Below are positions 32,769 to 42,863 of a stretch of 64,000 nt of DNA, one piece after another. The translations under genes and the position numbers were made by a program. How positions within the stretch are numbered: position 1 is the first letter of the stretch; every line of letters begins with the position of its first letter. The notes below the pieces were generated by a model. The model was not told where the DNA came from. It saw nothing but the letters and a program-made list of their open reading frames with translations, and searched no databases. The DNA comes from Rhizodiscina lignyota (Eukaryota > Ascomycota > Dothideomycetes > Aulographales > Rhizodiscinaceae), in NCBI GenBank assembly GCA_010015805.1, contig ML978121.1, positions 3,100,001-3,164,000 of the forward strand, written 5' to 3'.

Positions 32769-34379
32769 ATGCCAGTTCTTGCAAGTGAGCATGTCCCTCT
32801 GCCAACCACGGACTTGCTCACTTGGATGTTTGATCTCCCCACCTATGACAAGGATAAGCCGATCTTCATCGATGCTGCAAACACATCGCGAGCAATAACA
32901 TGTCGACAGGCCAGGGCTATGGTCCGTCGAATCGCCGCCGGTCTGAAGAATGCTGGATTCCAACGTGGAGATTGCCTCTGTATGCACACATTCAACGACA
33001 TTCATTATCCAGTAGCATGTCTGGGTGCCGTGGCCGCAGGCGGTGTCTTTGCAGGCACAAATCCAGCATACACAGTAGCAGAACTGGAACATAGCTTTCG
33101 GACTGCGGAAGTGCGATTTCTCATTGTCGGCCCTCATTTACTGCCAAACGTCAGAGCGGCCGCTTCAAAAGTAGGCATTCCGGAATCAAATATATTTGCG
33201 TTCGATGTAGATGGCGAAGATATACCGCCAGGTATTCGCTCTTGGACAACGCTTCAAGATCATGGCGAGATTGATTGGGAGCGCTACGATGATATCGAGA
33301 CAGGAAAGCGGACGTCGGTTTCCAGGCTCTTCAGCAGCGGCACAACCGGATTGCCCAAAGCGATGGACATGTCATCTTACAATTGTACATCACAGCACAC
33401 TCTGGTGATGGAGCACCGCCCAAGGCCGTACGAGGTCAGGAGGATAATTTGCAATCCGATGTTCTTGGTTGCGCAAGTCGCACGATGTCACATAAGTGCT
33501 CTAAGAGGTGGTTACAGCATGTACATCATGCGCAGGTTCGAAATGGGACCATGGCTGGCGAATATCGAGAAGTTCAGAATCACAGAGCTAAACGTTGTGC
33601 CAGCAATGGTCGTGATGCTACTCAACTCGCCACTTCTCAAAAAGAGCTCTCTTGAATCCGTCAACCTCGTGTTCAGCGGCTCAGCGCCACTGGATAAGGA
33701 CCTCCAGGCAAGATTCAAGAAATATCTCCGAGATGATGCAGTCGTCAACGTGGTTTGGGGCATGAGCGAGACCTGCTGCGTTGGCATGTACTATTACTAT
33801 CCAGACGAAGACTCCAGTGGAGCAGTGGGCAGACCACTTCCGAACCACGATGTGAAATTGGTCGACGAAGAAGGCAAAGACATTACTTTGAGCGGCAATC
33901 TCGGAGAGCTATGCATGCGGGGGCCTTCGATCTTCAAGGGATATTGCGGTATTCCCACAGAGTTTGATGAGGATGGCTATTATCACACCGGAGATCTTTC
34001 ACATTACAACAAAGACACCAATCTGTGGTATATTAATGGCCGAAAGAAGGAGCTGATCAAGGTTCGAGGCTTCCAGGTCGCTCCGCAAGAGATTGAAGCA
34101 GTTCTTCTCAATCATCCAGATGTCGCTGATGCCTCTGTGATCGGAGTGCAAGAGTCTGCGGAGACATCCGAGTTTCCGCGCGCATACATCATACCCAAGC
34201 CTGGGAGCAACCCGTCTGTTGCAGCTATCAAAGCTTACACGGCAGAGCGGCTGGCTAAGTACAAACAGCTCGAAGGAGGGGTAGTGTTTGTGGATTCACT
34301 GCCGAAGAACGCGAATTCAAAGGTGATGAAGAATGTCTTAAGAGACAGGGCGAAGAAAGAGATGAGTGCGAGGTTATAA
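32769..34379 (+). CDS. 4-coumarate-CoA ligase-like acyl-adenylating enzyme, possible peroxisomal
   Basis: ANL-superfamily enzyme that would activate an aryl or acyl acid as the adenylate and then the CoA thioester. From ATG 32769 it has 536 residues, the family length, and begins MPVLASEHVPLPTTDLLTWM as in fungal 4CL-like proteins. Motifs: SSGTTGLPKAMDMSS (P-loop), GMSETC, YYHTGDL, INGRKKELIKVRGFQVAP (hinge) and the C-terminal lysine segment PKNANSKVMKNVLR. The canonical S-G-K of that segment is N-S-K here. The final tripeptide ARL is an accepted variant of the peroxisomal SKL signal, which fits the many peroxisomal 4CL-like enzymes of fungi. Single exon. Substrate unknown; beta-oxidation or secondary-metabolite use are both possible. 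Confidence 0.88.
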   Translation: MPVLASEHVPLPTTDLLTWMFDLPTYDKDKPIFIDAANTSRAITCRQARAMVRRIAAGLKNAGFQRGDCLCMHTFNDIHYPVACLGAVAAGGVFAGTNPAYTVAELEHSFRTAEVRFLIVGPHLLPNVRAAASKVGIPESNIFAFDVDGEDIPPGIRSWTTLQDHGEIDWERYDDIETGKRTSVSRLFSSGTTGLPKAMDMSSYNCTSQHTLVMEHRPRPYEVRRIICNPMFLVAQVARCHISALRGGYSMYIMRRFEMGPWLANIEKFRITELNVVPAMVVMLLNSPLLKKSSLESVNLVFSGSAPLDKDLQARFKKYLRDDAVVNVVWGMSETCCVGMYYYYPDEDSSGAVGRPLPNHDVKLVDEEGKDITLSGNLGELCMRGPSIFKGYCGIPTEFDEDGYYHTGDLSHYNKDTNLWYINGRKKELIKVRGFQVAPQEIEAVLLNHPDVADASVIGVQESAETSEFPRAYIIPKPGSNPSVAAIKAYTAERLAKYKQLEGGVVFVDSLPKNANSKVMKNVLRDRAKKEMSARL

Positions 34380-34392
34380 ATGATATCCTGCC

Positions 34393-34507
34393 CTGTGAAG
34401 CACGGTGCTTCATTATCTTGCAGAGCGAAATCGACGGCGAGCTTGATGAGTCCTTCGAGATGCATAGGGAGAGAGTCACGGATATGAGGCCTAGAGAGAT
34501 CTGTTTA
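34393..34507 (+). repeat. Inverted duplicate, copy A (degraded coding-like)
   Basis: About 115 nt that match, in reverse orientation, the segment at 34722-34839. By eye roughly three quarters of aligned bases agree, with one 3-nt gap. In one frame it reads DGELDESFEMHRERVT, against DGELDEYFEMLKERVT in copy B, so the pair may derive from a coding sequence. No start codon or full gene accompanies it. Confidence 0.65.
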
Positions 34508-34721
34508 AAATAGCCTATAACCACTGTAATGCCAACCATATCAATGTCACGAAGCTTCATTATTGAAGGGAGGAACCGCGCGTGGATTTGATAAGGTAAG
34601 AGTGGGAGAGAATATCGTTGACTGAATCGTTAGCGACATCAAGGTTGTCTGCAACGGAAGGCCAGCGTAAGAAAGACGCGCGACAGTGACATTGTTAGCC
34701 TTAAGTGGTCGTGTGCTCTTT

Positions 34722-34839
34722 TGAACTAATCCCTCTAGGTTTCAGACAGGCCGTAACTCTCTCCTTGAGCATCTCAAAGTACTCATCGAGCTCGCCGTCG
34801 AGTTTTACTTGCAATAGAATGTATGGCCGGGCTGCACAG
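34722..34839 (-). repeat. Inverted duplicate, copy B (degraded coding-like)
   Basis: Counterpart of 34393-34507 on the opposite strand. On the reverse strand the open frame continues upstream to about 34910 (TTGLAAHVNAAGEFVVHALC, then PYILLQVKLDGELDEYFEML) and ends KPRGISSKEHTTT. It lacks an ATG in frame and probably represents the tail of a lost gene or a domain fragment. Confidence 0.65.
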
Positions 34840-35088
34840 AGAGCATGGACAACGAACTCCCCCGCCGCATTCACATGGGCTGCCAGGCCGGTTGTGGATA
34901 TCTTGTTCAAATGCTGGCATAGAGGTAGGAATTTCTGAACACATAGAACTTCGTTGTCATAGCTTGCTATTCATCTGATCAGTAAATCTAGTACCGCTTG
35001 TGCTCTTCATCGAAAGACATCAAAACTCATTTCTCGTGATCATGCCTCAGTAATCGCCCCACATCAACAAATCAGGGCCTTTCGTTGG

Positions 35089-36778
35089 TTAATGTTTCCA
35101 CTCCTTGAAACTCTTCTGCCTCTGCCGGGAATTCCAATTCAGCGTTCTCGAGATGCTGTCAATCCAGTCCTCATTCTTCCGCTCCAACGGCAGAACACTA
35201 GGGAATGGGTATCGCGATGCAGATATGGTTACATAGTCGCCCGGATTCAGCTCCACTCTGAACACACGATTAGCAACTTCCAGTAATACGTTGGAAACAA
35301 TATATGGGCTATTACCTTTCCCTTCCGTCAAAGCTGGCCCATGAGGTAGTTCTTGCATCATACGGGACGCCGATGCGCAGGACGACGGTGTCTGGGAGAA
35401 TGATGGGGCGGAATGAGAGAGTGTGCGCGCAAATTGCCGTCACGAGGATGACTGGATTATCTGGATGACATAGAGAGCCACCTGCAGCTAGATTGTAGGC
35501 AGTTGAGCCAGTCGGCGTGGCAATACAGATGCCATCGGCTTGCACCGTTGTGAAATGTTCATTGTCACCAAAGACTTCGAGAGTTGACATCGCTATGATG
35601 CATGAGTATGTGTGTTGGAATGACTTCTGGAATGACTTACTTGCGTTCGGGCCTCTATCAATGACCACTTCGTTCAAGATATTATGGGTTCCGTCGGGTC
35701 TGTGAGTCCGGTGATCTTCGCTCTCTTCGCCTATGAGCTCCTCAACCATATCTCTAGGCCGGCCGGAGTCGCGTGTCTGGGAGCGCATAACGGTGCCTTC
35801 AAAGCGTAACCGAAGACTGACCACGATGCCTTTAGAGAATGCCTTGGAAACTGTTTCGGGAAAGCCTTCGTAGTCGAACTTGGTCAGGAAACCAAGGGAG
35901 CCCATAGCGAAGGACAGCACCGGTGGTACAACGCGCTGAAAGAGCCAGCTGGCGTACAGAACCGTACCGTCGCCACCAAGCTTTGATTGTTAGCGATAGT
36001 CTTGGGAGGAGGTGTGGACTATAACAACATACCGAGAGAATGATGTCAAAGGTCTGGGGTCGTCTTTTGCAGAGCTCATTATCCCAATACCTCAACCGTT
36101 TCTGCGCAGATGGGTCCTTCTTGATGAGGTCTTTCGCATCAAAGAGAGCGTTGTTCTCCAAAGTATTCTCAACGAAGCTGTCCACATGTCAGTTCCTCCC
36201 AAATGTGGTATTGCGGAAGCGGGCCTTACATGATATAGCCGGGATCCTTCTTCAGTAGCCACTCAGTCAATTCTCGTGCGTTCTTGACCAGACTTTCATC
36301 GTGCGCCTTGACCAACACGAAGACGTTCCGCACGTTAACCTTGACTTGTATGTGTGCCAGCTTCTTCGAGAGTTCTCGGATTCCGTACGCCATCTCGGAG
36401 AGCTGCTTCTTGGTGAGCAGACGCGAATGCCTTGGCTGAGGACCTTCCTCTGCAGCTACAGGTGTGGCGGCGCCATTGGGGTCTCCCAACTTGTCCACTT
36501 TACGCTCTGCAATCTTGCCTTCTTGACTAGGTGTGTAGTTTCCAGCATTCTGTTGTTCCTCCAATAACGCGTGGACGTAGCATCGGGTACGCTTCGAGGG
36601 ATCTGGCAGTTCTGCTTCGGAGGGTACGAGAGAGGATTTACGGCGGCGGATTTCTTCAGGGCTGAATGTTACCTGGATTCGATTCAGTGACAGTTGGAGA
36701 TATTGTGGTTTCGTGTGCATACCTCGACAGCATGCTGCAGTTCGTTGTCGCTGCCGCTGCGATCGCTGAGTCGATCAT
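35089..36778 (-). CDS. UTR1: NAD+ kinase (ATP-NAD kinase, Utr1-type)
   Basis: Phosphorylates NAD+ (possibly NADH) to make NADP(H), feeding biosynthesis and oxidative-stress defence. Six exons: 36778-36723, 36661-36230, 36177-36033, 35980-35641, 35592-35316 and 35257-35089; 472 residues. The starting methionine is in [18 protein letters not shown]; splicing at TTCAG is needed because the nearer CAG would put a stop in frame. Key motifs: [17 protein letters not shown] (GGDG at about 213-216), [36 protein letters not shown] (formed by splicing), [32 protein letters not shown] and the C-terminal [14 protein letters not shown]. The N-terminal region is disordered, with no clear mitochondrial presequence, so the cytosolic Utr1 branch is preferred over Pos5. 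Confidence 0.95.
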
Positions 36779-37291
36779 GGTCGTGCTCGGAGTGGATGTT
36801 AGTCTAGAGGCATCAGTCGCGATATCACTCGGCCTACCTCACCAGTCCTCGACCTTACAGATGATAACTGATCCATCGTAGGGTTCGTAATTCGCAGTGT
36901 TGTTCAATTAAGATTCGCGTTCGCCCGTCCTACGAGGGTACCGCGCACCGCGCCGAGTCTGGCGAATCGATGACGTCCGGGTACGTCAGGCCGAATTTTG
37001 TGGTTGAATGAACAAAATGCGAGATCTCAAAACCTAGATACTTACGGTATTTTAAGGCGTTTCAAGCTACAGAGAACAAAATATAGGCGTTTCGTACCAG
37101 GCTTACACAAAAGAGAGAGTTGGAAATGTCGCTGCTGCTTCAGCAGATGACAAAGACGGTCTATGAAAAATCGTAATCAAAATTGAAAGGCGTCAAACTT
37201 CATATTTGCACGTGAGATGCATCTAGTTCTTTTCAAGCTAATACTCTATTCGGCGCTCCATAGACGCTTGTGTACTGGAACCTAAGGTCCG
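36779..37291. promoter_or_regulatory. NAD kinase upstream region with inverted TGACGT pair
   Basis: 513 bp between the NAD kinase start and the end of the AAA-lid gene. TGACGT at 36971-36976 and ACGTCA at 36983-36988 form a perfect inverted pair with a 6-nt spacer, about 190 nt before the NAD kinase ATG. ATF/CREB-type bZIPs bind such sequences. Confidence 0.45.
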
Positions 37292-38765
37292 CTACACAGG
37301 CACCTCAACCTCCTCGAGAACATCCTCGATGATATCATTGACTGTAATGCCTTCTAATGCATCGTGCATAGCTTCTGGAGAGCTTCCCCACTGCACACTC
37401 CTCTCATTCTCTGGCCGAGTGATGATGATTCGGTGTGGATATATCTTACGAGCCGCAAGCGCAACAAGGGAGGGTGACACATAGTCCACCCCATGCAACG
37501 GAGCGAGTGCACTTTTCGGATGTAAGTAGAAGCTATGTGGAATCGCTTTTCTAACGTACCGGGTGAGTAGATGAAAGTTACGAGTAGCATGTGCTGAGAC
37601 ACCTCCAGCTACTGCTCTGTGGAGCCGCATGAATAATGTAATATTATGCAAATACGTCCGGACTTCTGCGCTTAGTTTGACGCTCTCCATCGAGTGGATT
37701 AGTTCATCGATGTCCTGTACATATTCGTAAAAGTTAATTGATTATAATTAGCGCGGTGAGAAGAAGGCTGCCTCACCTCTTTTGTGAATAAAGACGTTCT
37801 GCTTGAAGCAGAGCTATATGACCTCGACAGCCCGGCCCTCATGGACGACGATGCTTTATCATCCTCTTGGAACATTGCACCAAGATCTTCAAGATTTGGA
37901 AACCCATCCTGTGCTGTATGGTAATGAGAGATGAAGAAGTGATCGTTCTGTACAAACATTAGCCTTTTTTTACGCTAACGACGCCTGATAGTTCTTACGA
38001 GGAGAGAGGTCAGATTTGAGGCGCCGCTCGCCGGGAGCAAAGCAATGAAAAGAAATCGTTTCGGAGCAGTGTGAATAGCAGTGCGGGTGAATATACGCCT
38101 TCCCCGAAGGAGCTTTGAAAAACATAAGCTTAAGCTGAACTTGAGGGAATCAATCAACTGCAGACCTCGAGTGCTTGAATTTGGACATGGTGCTGGGCTT
38201 GATCGAGATTCTTCGCAATAACTACTTCAGCAATATTGCGAGAATGTAACGGTGAAAATGCCCCTGGAGCCCGCGACGGTCTCTGCTTCGGGGTGCGGAT
38301 AATTGCTGAAAAAGAGCCGGGCTCCTGCATCAAGTCAGTAAGACGCCATTTCGGACAAATCTTAATTGGAAACGACGAAATCAATAGATTTATGACAAGA
38401 AGGAAGTAGCGTACAGGCACGTCGTCGCTCGCAATGTCTTTGGGAAAGTAGGATGAATATTCATGATCAAGCAAGATGCCGTCCGCAAAGTCGTCGAGAG
38501 TAGTTGACGCGGAGCATTCTAAAACGGTACATGATAGACCAAAGGTCTCCGAGCAACTCTGTAGTAGTATATTAGCATATCAAAGTGGTATCTAGTACCA
38601 GGTCTAGCCGCTTACGATCCGGAGTTCTTGTTCAAGGTCATTGAGAAGGTTGTCGTCAGTCGCAATAATGCAATGCTCATCGGCAACGAGGCATAGGAGT
38701 GCAGCAAGCTCGAGGTCGCTCAGGTCTTGGACCTTATCGAGGTTTTCTTCTTCCGCATCTTCCAT
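37292..38765 (-). CDS. Mg-chelatase-related AAA-lid protein of fungi
   Basis: Protein related to the fungal group annotated as magnesium-chelatase family; true Mg-chelatase activity is not expected because fungi make no chlorophyll. Six exons: 38765-38616, 38558-38415, 38324-38166, 38112-37999, 37947-37777 and 37714-37292; 386 residues. Intron 2 (90 nt, GTACGC..GATGCAG, with a CTGAC branch site) is in frame without stops. Segments: LSDLELAALLCLVADEHCII, IAEVVIAKNLDQAQHHVQIQ, LLRGRRIFTRTAIHTAPKRF, NDHFFISHYHTAQDGFPNLE, then the lid-like LHGVDYVSPSLVALAARKIY and HRIIITRPENERSVQWG. No Walker A motif is present, so ATP hydrolysis is doubtful. The GTCTGC donor of intron 3 is weak and the least certain junction. 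Confidence 0.75.
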
Positions 38766-39345
38766 GGATGAGTCTGGTCATGTTCGTGCTAGAGTTGGAA
38801 AGTGTGCAGTGGTCAAATACTTGTGTTGTGAGGAAACCGTCCCGATACGGCACGTTATTCGTAAAGGTGCCCCGTTGTGTCCTTTCTCAAGGAAGGTGGA
38901 GACACCGAGCCTTGAAATGCTACGAGATGAACGGGTCGTTGCCTTCAGCTTCTGGGCGCTCAGATTTTAACCTGATATTATAGAAAAATGGCAACATGCC
39001 AGCGTGAGCGCTTGCAATATTGAATGCGTCGACATGAACACGAAGGCGGCGTTTTACTTCGTTGGATCACACGAGAGCAAAGGAGATAGATCCTGGCAAG
39101 CAGACGATACCATGGGAACTTTTGGTTTATCGGTCCCAGAACCAAGATTCATATTTGATTTGCTATCCTGTCCCACTCAGCATTGTTGTGGGATGATCCT
39201 TCAACAACTCTGTCAATGCAAACAGCACTTGTTGGCGTGAAAAAGAGATGGAGGATTGCTGGGCCGGGCAGAATGCGCATGGGCCCCCTTCCGAAACCTA
39301 GACATGTATGCATTTTGCTCTGTCTGCTTGTCTGCTGTTGCTGTG
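38766..39345. other. Intergenic region, no gene seen
   Basis: Upstream of the AAA-lid gene and downstream of the glutamine-rich gene. Open frames are short and unconvincing. Confidence 0.45.
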
Positions 39346-40078
39346 CTATTGCTGTGCTGCTACGTGCTGTCCTACTGCTGTTGCTCCGTCAACCGCTTCT
39401 CCAGCAGATCTGGTGGCAGCTACAGTCTCTGCTGTTGCGCCCTGTTCCTGTGCTGCCGCAACCCTTCTGCTCAGCTGCTGCACCATTGCTTCCAGCTCTT
39501 GGACCTGTGTTTGCAGCTGCTCCTGCTGCTGGTTGACTAACCGCCCCTGCTGCTGGTTGACTAACTGCCGCTGCTGTTGCAGAGCTGTATGCTGTCGCTT
39601 GCGTGACTCTCGCCGACGGAGAGTCTATAAAGGAATTAGGAAATGAAGAAGAGAGCCAAGTAATCACTAACCCTACTACAGCCTTGCTTGCCACCCTGCT
39701 GCTGCTTGCCACCCTGCTGTTGCTTGCCGCCCTGCTGTTGCTTGCCACCCTGCTGTTGCTTGGCATCTTGATGGTCACGGTTGCGATACTGCTGCCGAAG
39801 CTGATTGTGCTGCTGCTGGTGGAAGTGGCTGCGGCGCTGCTCCAGCAGCGGAATACCGCTGTCGTCGTGGTAGTGGTAGTTCTATCTCAATTTGATTAGC
39901 TTAAAGATGTATGAATGGCGAAGGCATATATCATTATTGTAAAAATAGTGTGAATTGAAGTTGGAATGATGCATTAATTGCATCCACCATAGGTTAGAGG
40001 CATGTGCAGAGAGAGACATACGTTGATAACTGGAGGGTCTACCCGATCGGAGTTGCCTTCCTGCTTCTGCTGCAACAT
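39346..40078 (-). CDS. Small glutamine-rich coiled-coil protein (three exons)
   Basis: I do not recognise a family. The gene appears only after splicing: exons 40078-40022, 39881-39672 and 39624-39346, all phase 0, giving 181 residues. Exon 1 is MLQQKQEGNSDRVDPPVIN followed by GTATGT. Exon 2 begins NYHYHDDSGIPLLEQRR and carries four KQQQGG units. Exon 3 begins TLRRRESRKRQHTALQQQRQ and continues with a heptad-rich coiled coil (LQTQVQELEAMVQQLSRRVA), ending GQHVAAQQ. Introns are 140 and 47 nt; the second runs GTTAGT..TTATAG. Other frames across the same DNA give long leucine-, alanine- or serine-rich open frames that are products of CTG/CAG repetition. No targeting signal; composition suggests a protein-interaction or low-complexity nuclear role, which is a guess. 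Confidence 0.6.
39522..39565 (-). repeat. 20-nt direct repeat in glutamine-rich gene exon 3
   Basis: The 20-mer CCTGCTGCTGGTTGACTAAC (forward-strand sense) occurs at 39522-39541 and exactly again at 39546-39565, encoding the duplicated LVNQQQ units. It looks like recent slippage. Confidence 0.85.
39687..39758 (-). repeat. Four tandem 18-nt units encoding KQQQGG
   Basis: Units at 39687-39704, 39705-39722, 39723-39740 and 39741-39758 differ by one or two bases. Because 18 is a multiple of three, copy-number change would keep the frame, as expected of a variable coding minisatellite. Confidence 0.9.
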
Positions 40079-41320
40079 GTTGCTGCTGTTGGTGTTCGCT
40101 GTTCGCTGTTCGCTGGTGCTGCTGATGCTGTTGCGCAGAGAGAAGAAAGAGGAATGTGAAAGTAAAGGGAACTTGAAGCACCTCAGTCCTGCGGCATTAC
40201 TTATCTCTCACCTGATCTATCAAAAGAAGAAGGAACCATCGATCGATGCATATATGCTGTTAACTACCTTACCTATGTACATCGAACCGACCGAATTTGA
40301 AAGTAGGAGCAGACTTAATATGAGATCAGACTATTGCATCTATTTATTAGGAACTACGAGACTTCATAATGCCTGAAAGCTTGAAAAAACCATGATAAAA
40401 ATCGGCACTGCGTGCCCGATACGGAAAGTAGCTTGATCGAGATTCGGTGCAACAGAAAGGGCACCTGGTCAATCCACAGCCACTCATCAACCCAAAAACT
40501 CTCGCGCACAGAAGGATAAGCAGTCTGGAGAACTGCTAGTCAATCGTACAATCAACTTAATGGGTAGGAAGTCTCGAAATCATACCTCAGAATACTAACC
40601 AAACCGATTCATCAGGTCCGAACTCTAAGCCAAACCAGCAATATGACCGACACATCTCTTGCTCCGCGCCCAAGTCTAGCCACTCAGTCTCTTCTGAAAT
40701 CGCATGGGCGCACTGGCATTGCATACCTGTTCCGCTATCGTGGGGGGCGGATTGGCATATCTCCTGCATCTATGTAAACGGACAATTGCGCAAAGGGTCA
40801 AGCAAAAGGAAGATCTGTTCATCCTTGGCAAACTACGAAGGAATGTCTCGATCAGAAAGGCAGCGCTGGTGTCTGCCCCTGTGGACAAAATTCGCAAGGC
40901 CAGGTTGCTGTTCCGACCATTCTCATCGTAATGCTCACGGGCCTAGATGGAACATGAAGCATTTGCGTCAGTGCTGTGTATTTACTTCGAAAGTAGTATT
41001 GTCTCCGCTCGTGTATGATACTTCGTACATTGGAGAACCCCATATCTCTCTCCATTTGCCTTCTTGGCATCCTCTAGCCAACCGATCGTTATTCATCGGG
41101 CCTCCTTGCCCACCATATCAACATTCTCGGCCATAAGGAGGGTCATGAGTTGGTCATTAAATGCGTCCAGCTCCTGATGTCATAGAAGCAACATATGTGC
41201 CCGCAAGTATGTAAAAGCAATAATCCGTCGCTGTGCTAGAAGGGGAAAGTCAGGGATATCAGGATTGACAAGAATTGGAGAAGAAAGAGCGCGAAAACGC
41301 AACAGTACAAGACACTGGTA
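40079..41320. other. Intergenic region, CAG-rich at one end
   Basis: 40079-40140 continues the CAG/CTG-rich sequence upstream of the glutamine-rich gene. The rest shows no supportable gene, RNA or element. Confidence 0.45.
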
Positions 41321-42863
41321 TCATATTAGTACCGCCGCCCCGAGCATTCCCGCTCCAACTGCAGCCCAAAGGTCCCTGCCAACGCCCCGATGAGCTGCAA
41401 CGCCGCTCTGTAGACTTGGATTCTTTGAGTTGGTCGGACTGCCAGTGACTCCGGCCTCACCAGTCGGCGTTGCGAGCGTCGTTGGGGCGCTGACGAACGA
41501 GGTACGGGTCTGACGCTGGCCGTTGGGTAAAACAGTGGTCTCGAGCACGAGACTGCTGATCCTGCCGCCGCCAGGTGTGTATGTGGTGACGAATGTGGAT
41601 CCCCTGTTCAATCATGTTAGCAAGTATAGGAATCAGATGATAAACAAATACCCACCTTGCGTCGGTAGTTGTTATTTTTTCTCCAGATGTCACGTCTGAG
41701 AGTACAACTGTGGCACCCGCACTATCGGTAGTCGTGATGTCTACTCCGGATTTCGGGTTTGGCTGGAACGTAGGCACGGGAGAAGTCGTCGCAACCGTCT
41801 GTCCCTGCGCATTAGTCGTGCTTACGACAACTGCTGGGACGCGTGACGAAGTCGTTACGGTGTGGCCTGCACTGTCGGTTGTCGTGACGGGTACGTCCAC
41901 AGATACAGACGCAGATGCTATCACGGCACTCGTCGTAGCTACATGGACGCTTCCAGATGAGTCGGTGGAACTGGACACAATCGGGATGACCACCGGCGTG
42001 TTTGGAGTTGCAGAGGAGCTGGGAGCAGCACTGGGCGAATTGCTAGGTGATGGACTGTTGGAAGCGGGCGGAGAAGCTGCAGAGCCAGTGTTAGAAGACT
42101 GTTCAGAGGACGGAGCTGCGCCTGATCCGGAAGATGCAGCTGACGACGGTGGTGGTGTAGACGTTGGAGTGGACGTTGGAGTAGACGCTGGGGCTGCTGA
42201 AACGCATTGGCACAAAAATCGACGAAGAAAAAAGAAAGAAAACATACTTGAGCTACCCCCATTGTCTGCCGACGTGGTCGCCCCTCCGCTTCCACCAGTA
42301 TCACTCGTTGATCCTCCTCCAGATTCTCCTGAACTCGATCCACCACTGTTGCTCGTGGTGCCACCTCCATTGTCTGATGTAGAGGGCGGCGGCGTGCTCG
42401 AACCCTGCGACGTGCTTGTTTCGGTGGTGGTTGTCACGCCGCCGCCAGGGTTACTTGTTGTCGTTGTTTGCGTCGTCGTCGAGCCCCCACTGCCACTGTC
42501 ATCAGAAGTGGTGCCGTTGCTGGCCTGCCTCTTTGCTAGTTCTTGAGCCGCTACCACTCTTCTCTTGGCGAATTCGAGCTTGGCAGCCTCGAGGAGCTTG
42601 CTTGCCAGTGATGGATTCTCATTATGTACCTGAGCTACAGCACTGTGTTCGGTTTCGTACACGCCATCCTGGAACTTGGGGTGCAAATGCGTATGCAGTG
42701 CCGCGTGGAGAGATTCGGCAGGTAGCGCGTTAAGTGCCTCTTCGAACGGTTGCTGCACGTTCTCCGCAGATACAAGACTCTCCGACGGCTCTGGCTGGAC
42801 TTGAGCCACAGAGTAGTGGTACAATGGGAGGGTGAGGAGTAGTAGTGATCGAATGGATAGCAT
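41321..42863 (-). CDS. GPI-anchored Ser/Thr-rich cell-surface protein
   Basis: Likely secreted wall or membrane glycoprotein of unknown role. Exons are 42863-42248, 42196-41656 and 41603-41321; 479 residues. A signal peptide (MLSIRSLLLLTLPLYHYSVA) precedes a mixed-composition N-domain of about 100 residues with His/Glu clusters. A long Ser/Thr/Gly tract follows (STTTQTTTTSNPGGG, STPTSTPTSTPP), then imperfect repeats around TTTDSAGHTVTTSSRVP and ITTTDSAGATVVLSD, and a C-terminal hydrophobic tail (GRDLWAAVGAGMLGAAVLI) fitting a GPI-attachment signal. Intron 1 (51 nt, GTATGT..TTTCAG) keeps frame without stops; retaining it would insert a Phe-rich stretch into the Ser/Thr tract. Heavy O-glycosylation is expected. 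No catalytic domain is seen. Confidence 0.82.

Larger units (their letters stand above)
34380..35088. other. Convergent intergenic region containing an inverted duplication
   Basis: Region between the facing 3' ends of the ligase-like and NAD kinase genes. It holds two diverged copies of one sequence in opposite orientation, described in the two repeat entries. No complete gene is present. Confidence 0.55.

Noticed and set aside
36662-36722. Alternative NAD kinase N-terminus read through the first intron ([15 protein letters not shown])
   Set aside because: It has no ATG in the right place except inside the intron, and splicing from AG|GTATGC to TTCAG gives a clean join; the nearer CAG acceptor gives a stop.
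39183-39899. Long forward-strand Leu/Ala/Cys-rich open frames over the CTG-rich region
   Set aside because: They are translations of repetitive CTG DNA on the strand opposite the spliced glutamine-rich gene and have poor starts and no recognisable structure.
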